Of a stretch of 34,880 nucleotides of DNA, positions 27,354 through 34,880 are shown one piece after another; positions within the stretch are counted from its first letter, which is position 1, and every line of letters starts with the position of its first letter. Where the stretch lies: NCBI GenBank assembly GCA_009746045.1, contig RPFO01001665.1:1-34880 (forward strand), given 5' to 3'. The position numbers and the translations under genes were made by a program. The notes under the pieces were generated by a model that was not told the origin of the DNA, did no database searches, and worked only from the letters and a program-made list of their open reading frames with translations. This DNA is from Mesostigma viride (Eukaryota > Streptophyta > Mesostigmatophyceae > Mesostigmatales > Mesostigmataceae).

Positions 27354-30300
27354 ATGAACGCCACCCCGCTGAGCGAACTGAGAACGGGCCGATTGAAGAA
27401 ACTGTATTCCGAGGAAATCGGGTCCGACCCGTCCTCCCTCTCGTCGGGGATCACGATCCTGTCGGGTGGGAAGATCGATCTCGTCCCGAACGCGGTCAAC
27501 GGCAACTCGGTGGACGCCCTCGCGCCTCCGACCACCGACGCGTCCGTCAACCAGGTCGTGATTCACGGCGACCTGCAGGTCGCGGGGGACGTCACGGTCG
27601 ACAGCGGGCCCGTCGCCGATTACACGAAGAATTCGGGCGTGACCGAGACGAAAAACACCGTCTTGAAATCCACGGGGAACCACCTCCTGCTCATGCCCTT
27701 CGACACGACGAAGGAGGTCATCGTGCAGGACTCGCGGTTCGTCGCGCACGGCCAGGCGCAGACCGTCACGAACACCGCAGTCGTCCCGACCCCGACCATC
27801 CTGTCCGTGCGCGCCGAGAGGGAAAACGACATCGCGAACCCGGAGATCGCGTTCGGGTTTGCGTTCAACGGCACGGGCAACAACTTCGCGGGGGGCGCCA
27901 ACGCCACCGCCAAGACGCAGTGGCGCGGCGTCGTCGACTCCGGCGCGGTCGACATGGAAGTCCGGTCGAGCGCCCAGTTGCGGGTGTCCGCGGACAAATC
28001 GACGACGGGCGAGGTGCGTCTGGGCGCCAGGTCCGGTGTGACGTTGGCCCCGTCCATAGCGAATGAGGGCGCGGACCCGGACACCAAGATCGTCGTGCGG
28101 CCGACCACGTCCGAGAAGACGGCGGTGTCCGCGCAGTCCGAGACGAGCCAGCCGCACTCGTACTCGGACAACGCGGTCGCGATCTCGGGCGCGAAGAGGA
28201 CGTCGGCCGCGTCGGGCGGGAATCTCTGGATCACGGGGACACGGCCGTCGCCGGATCGTGCGTGGCCGTCGAGCAGGTGAAGTTTGTCGACTCGAGCGTG
28301 TCGACGTCGAACCCCACGCTCCTCGTTTCCTCCGCGGCCACGGTGCGCGTGGACAAGGACTTGGTCCTCCGCAGCACGGACCGCGACGGCGGCAAGATCG
28401 GGACGACGCGCGGGGACCTGTTCTTGAACCCGGCGAGCGGGGCGGTCAAGGTGAAGGGGACGGTGCAAGTGGACGGGGAGCTGTCGAGCGCGAACACCAG
28501 CACGGCGAACGTCACGGTGCTGGACAAGACGCTGGTGCTGTCGAACGCGACGACGACGAACGCGGACGCGGACGGCGCGGGGATCGTGGTGGAGGGCGAC
28601 GGGGCCGTCAACGGCAAGTCGGCGGAACGGTCGCTGAGGTGGCGGAAGAACGCGGGGCAGGAGAGGGGGGACGAGACGGGGTCGTACTGGCACGTGAGGG
28701 GCGGCAGGCGATGCTGTCGAGGTGGATCGACGCGGGGAGGAGGAAGGCGCCCGGGACCAACGTGACGCTCAGCGAACTCCCCGTCAGCAACGGCGCGACG
28801 ACCGAGCCGCACTTGTGGAAATTGGCGGCGTATACGGGTGCGGGACCTTACCTGACCGCTGACTCGGTGGGTTCCGCGTCTCTGACGTACGTCTCAAGTA
28901 ACAGTAGCATAGGGGGGGAGACTCGTGGTTAGGCGAGTGGTTTAACGACAGCGCCAACAACGTTCAGAACACCGGGAGCAGTACATCGAACTACGGCACT
29001 CAGGTGGGTAAAGAGGCCTTCACGGTCACCGCACCCGCCATAGTGTCGAACGGCGTGATCACTCTCCCGGCAGGAGGCGGCGGGGGACTTCGACTCCCAA
29101 CTTGGCGTACGCACGAGCGGTCGGATTGAACACCAAGGGCGCTCTAGACGATGACGGATACGGCGAGTGGACGATGGAAGCGAGCGTGGCTTCGTCCGGG
29201 TCGAACACGTTCAACGTCATGTGGATGGGCACCGACGGCGGCACGCGCCGAATCCAGGTGTTTAGTTCGGGAGGGGTATCATCATATCAACAGAATCGAA
29301 GGTCAGCCCGTATGCATACGGCGATCAACAACTTTCCATTCCTGCGTCTACTTTAAATGCTTTCAAATCAAACAACTTGCCTAACAACGGGAGTTACCAC
29401 AAATACCGCCTGGCTCGCAAATCCGTAGTTCCGGCCAGTGCCGCGTTGGGGGCGAAATATACCGATCCTTCCGCCTTGTTCCGTTTTTGGTACGACGACA
29501 TGGAGATCCCGCTCGCTATGGAGGTGATCGCGCCGAGCACGACCAGCACGAGCACGATCGGTCTTTTGTGGACAACCGGCTCAACATGGTTATGCAACGT
29601 CCCGATAACGAGCGCGACCGCGACCAATTACAATACGATACGTCTCGGATACAACCAGAGATACCAATCGTTTCAGAGTTGTACCGTGGAATACGTCCGT
29701 TTCAGTAACGGGCTCACGACGACCTACCCTTCTCCGGGCGGTTTCATGTGGGCGTACGAATTCAACGGAACGTACGCGAACACCGGTAGTGAGTCGTACA
29801 GCACGACGTTTGCGCAGGGGACGTCGAGCCTCGTCACCGACGGTAGCGTGCGAGGCCTGTCCGTCCCGAGCGCGACCGGAGCGAACACGATCCTCGCCAC
29901 CATCGTCGGACTCAACACCCGGGGCGCGAGCGATAACGACGGGTTTGGCAATTGGACCGTCGAAGTCCGGATGAAGTTCAACGCGTCGGGCGCGTCAACT
30001 CAGGCTAACGTGTTCATGATGGGTCAAGATAACACCGGCACCGGTGCCGGTGCGCGTATTGGTATGATATGCAACCACCCCGATAGTAACACTTTGGCGA
30101 TTTCCGTAGAGTCGAATCAAGGGACCGGGTACGGTGATCGATATATCTACTTTCCCTATTCGCTTTTGACCACCTTAGCGGGCACAGGTGCGCCCAACGA
30201 CGGGCAGTATCACACCTTCCGCCTCGCGCGACTCACGTATACGGGCGGACTCGTTACCACCGTTTTAACGAACTTGTTTCGCGTGTGGTACGACAACTCC

Positions 30301-32054
30301 GAGATCCCGCTCAACCACCAAGACGTCACTCAATCGCATCTCACCTCTTCAGTCGGTCCAGGACCTGGAGTACACAATGTCGCAATCAAGAATGAATGGA
30401 GGATCATTCGTCTCGGAACCATCAACAGGGCGCCTCACAACCAGAGCACGACCGTGGATTACGTCCGGATCACCAATGGAACGGAAGTTCCGGGAATCCC
30501 TGATCACGTCACCCGCCCCGGGTTTTGGTCCACCACGTTCGGATCCGACGTGTTGTCCCAATACAATTCCACGAGCGTGTTCCCAAGAGGCGGCACGAAC
30601 GTCCTGGTGTGTGGCATTGTGAAGCCCGTGTCGTCATTTGCGGCGGCGACGGGCGGCGTCGTGACTTCCCCTATGACGGCCCCGTGGACCGCGACGAACG
30701 TGACAGACTCCAACGCGAACATGGTCGAGCTCTTGACCGTCGGAAACCCGAGCGCGGCCGGGTCCTACGTCAGCGTGTGGGTATGGCGCAGCGGGCGCAT
30801 CCTAATGTTCACGGGCAATGCGTACACCGAGACGGCCGCGGCCGTCGTAGACACGAGCGAGTTCGTCCTCGGCGTGCACCTGACGCCGACGGCGCCCGTC
30901 CTATACATCAACGGCGCGACGCCCGCGATGACGGCCAACGGGTGGCGCACAATGGACAACGCGGCCGTCGCGACGAACACCCTCGTGCAGATGAGCGCCG
31001 TCGCGGCCGAGCGCGGCGTCTACCTCGGTACCGCCGCGCGTGGACGTCCGGAGCGGTGATCAACGCGAGTTTCAAGAACTGGCGTTTCGTGGACACGCTC
31101 GCCGCGGGGGGGGACGCCCGCGATGTCCGCGGATCAGATCGCCAACACGCAGATGTTCCGGTACGCAAACGAGTACGACTCGCAGCCGCTCGAAGTGACC
31201 TACGGGTTCCGCATCGACGACGACGAGACATTGCAGTTCGTGAAGACGCAGGGGTCGGCAACCACCTCCACGCTCCTGGGCAAACCGCTGCCGGCGAGCG
31301 ACGACGCGAGCGGCACGAGTCTGACGGGCAACGTCCTCGGCACGCTCACGGACACGTCGTTGGACGTGGTCTTGTCGCTCGCCAACAAGGTCGACACGTC
31401 GACGACGACGTCGGTGTCGCAGCTCGCCGCGACCTCCGCGACCCCGGGCACCCAACCGTTCGTGGCCCCGACCGACGAGTGGGTCCTGTGGGACACCACG
31501 CTGTTCCAGAACGTGTACTTCGTCTGGGTAACGACCGTGTCCAACAACGCGACGAACACCAACTACCTGTTGAAACTAAGTCTGTACGTCGAGCTCGAGA
31601 GCTACAGGTGGATGGACGGCGGGATGTACATGATCGTGCCATACAACGCCGAATTGCTGCAGTACACCGGGTTGGTGGAAGACGGGATCCGGGGTGTTGT
31701 GCTTTCCGATTATCCGAATAAAAACAAACTCTATTTCAACTCCGTGACGTCCCCCGCCGCACCGCGAGCGCCCTCGGAACCCGCGAGGTCGTGCACCTCG
31801 TCGACTTGAACTTCGCCGTACGGTCCGGGCAGTTTCCGTCCACTCCGGCGCTTATGGGCCTCCAGAACGTCGGGTGGCCGAACATCGTGTCGTCGGTCGT
31901 CGACGAGTTCGCGAAGACGCGCGGGTATGGAAGCATGTTCGAACCGCAGAACCTTCCATGCCGCGTCGTGACGTCCGCCCAATGGCCCTCGTTCAGCGCG
32001 TCGACGAACTGGAAGTCCGTGGGGCGGTACGATTACTTCACCGTCACGCCGTGA
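27354..32054 (+). CDS. Fibre/adhesin-like structural protein 2, tandem paralogue, frameshifted
   Basis: It starts MNATPLSELRTGRLKKLYSE 28 nt after fibre 1 and follows it closely (NHLLLMPFDTTKEVIVQDSR, QWRGVVDSGAVDMEVRSSAQ, NADADGAGIVVEGDGAVNG). It lacks the LamG-like module at the fibre 1 position but has two such modules later, about 28930-29715 (SYHKYRLARK, FRFWYDDMEIPL) and 29745-30470 (YHTFRLARL, FRVWYDNSEIPLN). Then come GGTNVLVCGIVKPVSSF, the MFRYANEYDSQPL region and a unique C-terminal part of about 220 residues (DEWVLWDTTLFQNVYFVWV ... NWKSVGRYDYFTVTP). Frame changes: about 28237 (G4), 28695, 28912-28918 (G7), 29075, 29310, 31035, 31106-31113 (G8), 31751-31755 (C5). Probable attachment or virion surface protein. 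Confidence 0.7.
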
Positions 32055-32108
32055 ACTCGGTGACGTCGGCATCGTCGTCGAGACGACACGGATCGCGTCA
32101 GGGAGTTG

Positions 32109-32116
32109 ATATAAAA
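32109..32116 (+). promoter_or_regulatory. TATA-like box (ATATAAAA) before the reductase gene
   Basis: ATATAAAA lies 42 bp before the ATG at 32159, in a 104-nt gap after fibre 2; the distance resembles those at 19738 and 23278. Confidence 0.45.
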
Positions 32117-32158
32117 TGTCCCCCGCGGGGGTAGGACTGCGTCTCTCGTCCGAGAACC

Positions 32159-34826
32159 ATGGAGGTCAACCCGTCGGACCGCGCGACCGCGATCGCGCTG
32201 CGGACGTACCACCGTCCGCTCGACGACGGGTCGGGAGGACTCGAGAGTTGGGACCAGGTCGTCGCACGGGTGATCGACCACCAGCGCTGGCTCTGGATCC
32301 GAGCCAAGGACGCCCCGCTGACGGCCGACGAGGAGAAGGAGCTCGACGAGTTGAGTCGGCTCATCCTCAACCGCCGCATCGCCCCCGCGGGGAGGACGCT
32401 GTGGCTGGGCGGGACGCAGCTCTCTCGCCGCCGCGAATCGTGCATGTTCAACTGCGCTTTCACCCAGGTGGAGACGGTGTACGACATCGTGGACGTCCTG
32501 TGGCTCCTCCTCCAAGGCACCGGAGTGGGGTTCAATCCCGTGGTCGGCACGCTGAACGGTTTTGCCAACCCGATCGATGATATCCGGGTCATCCGGTCCA
32601 CGAGGACGTGCAAGGGCGGACGCGAGATCAACAAGGAGACCTACGACGAGGACACGCGCACGTGGACGGTCAGCGTGGGCGACTCGGCGATCGCGTGGGC
32701 CAAGGCGGCGGGCAAACTGATGGCGGGAAAGTTCCCCGCCAAGACATTGATCATCGACCTGACAGAGATCAGACCCGCCGGCGAGCGACTGGCGGGATAT
32801 TGTTGGCAGGTGGGTCCGTCTAATTTTTCAACAACTCGGCCAGGAACAAGTCATCCTGTTTCTTCCTTTTCTTGCTCCCGTAAATGCTTTTCATGTTAGC
32901 GGTGTAAATGGCGTCGAGTCTGTTCTGATCGAACTTTCGCTTCCGCTCCCTTTCCCTTGCATCAAAAGCCACCATCCCTTTCCGCCTGTCGGCCAATCCG
33001 CGATCGGTGAACAGCGTCGTGTCTAGCATCAATTTGCGCACATTGCGTTGCCCCTGATTCACCTCTTTGGATATGTCCGATTTAGGAACGCCGCGTTTTT
33101 TCAACTCGGACTTGGTGAAGTCTTTTGCCATTCTCTCGATCTGTAGTTCGCGTTCGAACGCCTTGTCGATGTCTTCGTTGGACAAGTCTAACATTTCCGT
33201 GAAGGTCGCCACCCTCGCATGGGCTTGCGGAATTGCGGGGGCACGGCCGCGTTTGGCCGCACCGGACTTGGCCGCGCCGGACTTGGCCGCGCCGGACTTG
33301 GCCGCGCCGGCCTCGGCCGTGCCGCCCTCGTTGTCCGCCCTCACGCGATGTTTGCGCGGCGGCGCGCGGGTCGCGTTCGTTTGGCACGCTTGGTGGCCGT
33401 GGCGGTTTTCATTCTTATCATACCCACTATGCACATTATTTTTGGCGGTTTGCAGAGTTCTGGCGACGCGCAGATCGCGCGGGCTTTCGAGAAGATCGCC
33501 CGGCTGATGTCCAAACGCGCGGACCAGCTCTTGTCGAAGATGGACATCGTGGATATCGTGAACCACCTCGGAACGATGTTGAGCAGCCGTCGTTCGGCGG
33601 AGATCGCGCTATGCGAGTACGGCTCGGCGGAGTGGAAAGAGTTCGCCTACGCGAAAAAGGATTGGTGGATCGAGAATTCCCATCGCCAGCAGTCGAACAA
33701 CAGTCTGGTCTTCTCGTCCAAGCCGACGAGGGCGCAGCTCGAGGAGATCTTCCAGATCATGCAAGAATCGGGCGGGTCCGAGCCCGGCATGCTGAATATC
33801 GAATCGGCTCTGAAACGGGCGCCGTGGACGAAGGGCGTGAATCCGTGCTGCGAGATTCTGTTGGGGAACAAGAGCTTCTGCAATCTGTCGGAGATCAACC
33901 TGGCGGCATTCCGCGCGGGCGACAAGGCCGGACTGGAGCGTGCGCTCGTCCTTGCCGCGCGCATGAACTACCGCCAGACACTCGTCGATCTTCGCGACGA
34001 GATCCTGCAAGAAGCGTGGCATCTGAACAACTTCTTCCTCCGTTTATGCGGAGTCGGGTTGACCGGCGTCGTGTCCCGACCCGACTTGAAGACCTACGAC
34101 TACCGCCGCATGAAGAACATCGCGGTGTCCGCGGCGTACTCCATGGCCTACGAGTTGAAGACCCCTCTGCCGAAGAACGTGACGTGCATCAAGCCCAGCG
34201 GGACCCTGTCGAAGATCATGTCCACGCGGCAGTGGGGCGAGGTGCCCGAGGGAGTGCACAAGCCGCTCGGGCGGTACATCTTCAACAACATCACGTACTC
34301 GAAGCACGACCCGCTGGTCGCCCGGTTCGCGGACGCGGGGTACAAGATCGTGGACAAGCCCTTCGAGCCGGAGTCCGTGCTCGTCACGTTCCCGGTGTCG
34401 TACGACTCCGTCCCCTTCACGAAGAAGTGGGTGACGCGCAAGGACGGGACGAAGGAGGAGGTCGAGGTGAACACGGAGACGGCCGTCGAGCAACTCGAGC
34501 GGTACCGCGACCTGATGAACTCGTACGTCGAGCAAAACGTCAGCTGCACGATCTCGTACGACCCCTCCGAGATCGAGTCCATCCTGGACTGGCTCAACGC
34601 GCACTGGGACGAGTACGTCGGCGTCTCGTTCTTGCTGCGGGCGGACCCGACCAAGAACGCCGCCGATCTGGGATACGCGTACCTGCCCCAGGAAGTGGTT
34701 ACCAAGGCCCGCTTCGACGCGTACAAGGAGTCGCTGCGTCCCGTGAACTACAAAGGCATCATGCATGTGGACGAGGAGCCGGGCGCTGCCTCGGATTGTG
34801 TCGGCGGGGCTTGCCCCGTGAAGTGA
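32159..34826 (+). CDS. Adenosylcobalamin-dependent class II ribonucleotide reductase, split by an insert
   Basis: Exon-like parts 32159-32809 (217 codons) and 33456-34826 (456 residues), about 673 residues together; monomeric class II enzymes are about 700-740. Part 1: NRRIAPAGRTLWLGG and ESCMFNCAF with the redox Cys95, TGVGFNPVVG. Part 2: RRSAEIALCEYGS, NPCCEILL (the thiyl-radical Cys and catalytic Glu of NxCxE, about 33840-33854), FCNLSEINL (second redox Cys), CIKPSGTLSKI, and a C-terminal CVGGACPVK, the pair that re-reduces the active site. The end matches Lactobacillus-type class II reductases and their eukaryotic relatives. No class I radical-subunit gene is visible. It reduces ribonucleotides using adenosylcobalamin. 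The break falls before SSGDAQIARAFEKIA. Confidence 0.9.
32820..33387 (-). CDS. ORF nested antisense in the reductase insert
   Basis: The secure part is 33197-32820 (125 aa from MLDLSNEDIDKAFERELQIE): strongly helical and basic, with KDFTKSELKKRGVPKSDISK, RDR-type motifs, RERERKRKFDQNRLDAIYTA and an end KKRKKQDDLFLAELLKN. Upstream in the same frame a 15-nt tandem repeat at 33254-33313 encodes AAKSG four times, preceded by PPRKHRVRADNEGG, but no ATG occurs until 33566, inside the reductase. An ATG at 33387 (MPNERDPRAAAQT) is in another frame, so the start needs one indel or is unknown. Not a homing endonuclease by any motif I can see. Low-complexity, basic proteins of this kind may bind nucleic acid; that is inference. 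Confidence 0.5.
33254..33313. repeat. 15-bp tandem repeat (TTGGCCGCGCCGGAC), four copies
   Basis: Four units, the first with A for G. On the minus strand it encodes AAKSG repeats in the nested ORF. Confidence 0.85.
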
Positions 34827-34880
34827 TCACCCTGTCATCGCCGTCCTGTTGAACGGAATATTGCTAGCGGTTAGGGGAGG

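Larger units (their letters stand above)
32810..33455 (+). other. 646-nt insert in the reductase gene, probable GT-AG intron
   Basis: CAG|GTGGGT at 32807-32815 and TTTGCAG|AGT at 33449-33458 are good donor and acceptor sites, and both cuts are in phase 0. The spliced junction would read LAGYCWQ-SSGDAQ. Odd point: directly before the acceptor the frame reads FGGLQ, and class II reductases carry FGG at this place, so the true border may instead lie a few bases upstream, by a mechanism other than GT-AG. TATTGTTGGCAG at the left border and TATTTTTGGCGG at the right are alike. The insert carries an antisense ORF. Confidence 0.65.

Noticed and set aside
27017-28066. 349-codon frame across the fibre 1 end and fibre 2 start
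   Set aside because: Arg/Asp/His-rich shadow; it crosses the stop and start of two well-supported frames.
33082-33387. Minus frame MPNERDPRAAAQ as an independent gene
   Set aside because: After the first 20 codons it is the shadow of the AAKSG-repeat frame; only its ATG is considered as a possible start for the nested ORF.

Overview
The window reads as eukaryotic nuclear DNA in which two pieces of large-DNA-virus-type sequence flank about 8.8 kb of host-like DNA. The host part is identified by two short exons with clean GT/AG borders that together match the flagellar protein CFAP299, so the host is a flagellated eukaryote. The satellite-rich, GC-rich style would suit a marine alga such as a prasinophyte, but that is a guess. 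The viral parts have closely packed, intron-poor genes on both strands, short intergenic gaps with TATATAAG-like boxes, and families typical of nucleocytoviruses or similar viruses. No capsid gene, packaging ATPase or polymerase lies in the window, so the virus lineage cannot be fixed.

Layout. 1-1150: right end of a viral block with two minus-strand genes, a membrane-anchored protein and a DUF5832-like protein. 1121-1150 is a 30-bp sequence repeated in inverted orientation at 9985-10014. 1171-9960: host-like DNA with two 8-bp-period minisatellites, a CTG/CAG tract, a 108-bp duplication, the two CFAP299 exons, a GC-rich tandem repeat leading into an unrecognised ORF (7181-8711), and a degenerate CTG-type tract holding a 42-bp palindrome. 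9962-34880: a second viral block. It carries a SprT-like metalloprotease, a GNAT-like acetyltransferase, a poxvirus A22-type resolvase, a YqaJ-type exonuclease, an F-box-like protein, a minus-strand cluster (cobalamin adenosyltransferase, SLATT-like 2TM protein, small membrane proteins, DUF3179 protein, membrane-anchored 424-aa protein), a UL52-type primase, a capping-enzyme-like protein, several conserved hypotheticals, two tandem paralogous fibre proteins with LamG-like modules, and an adenosylcobalamin-dependent class II ribonucleotide reductase split by a 646-nt insert.

How the genes fit together. Resolvase, exonuclease and primase form a replication/recombination set. The class II reductase makes deoxynucleotides and needs adenosylcobalamin, which is the product of the adenosyltransferase 12.5 kb away, so the element appears to carry both the enzyme and the means to charge its cofactor. 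The fibres would serve attachment. Three proteins near the left end of the block share one Cys3His module.

Many of these genes change frame at short homopolymers without any in-frame nonsense mutation. This is either consensus error of a long-read assembly or recent decay of an integrated element. Coordinates given for frame-shifted genes span all the frames involved.
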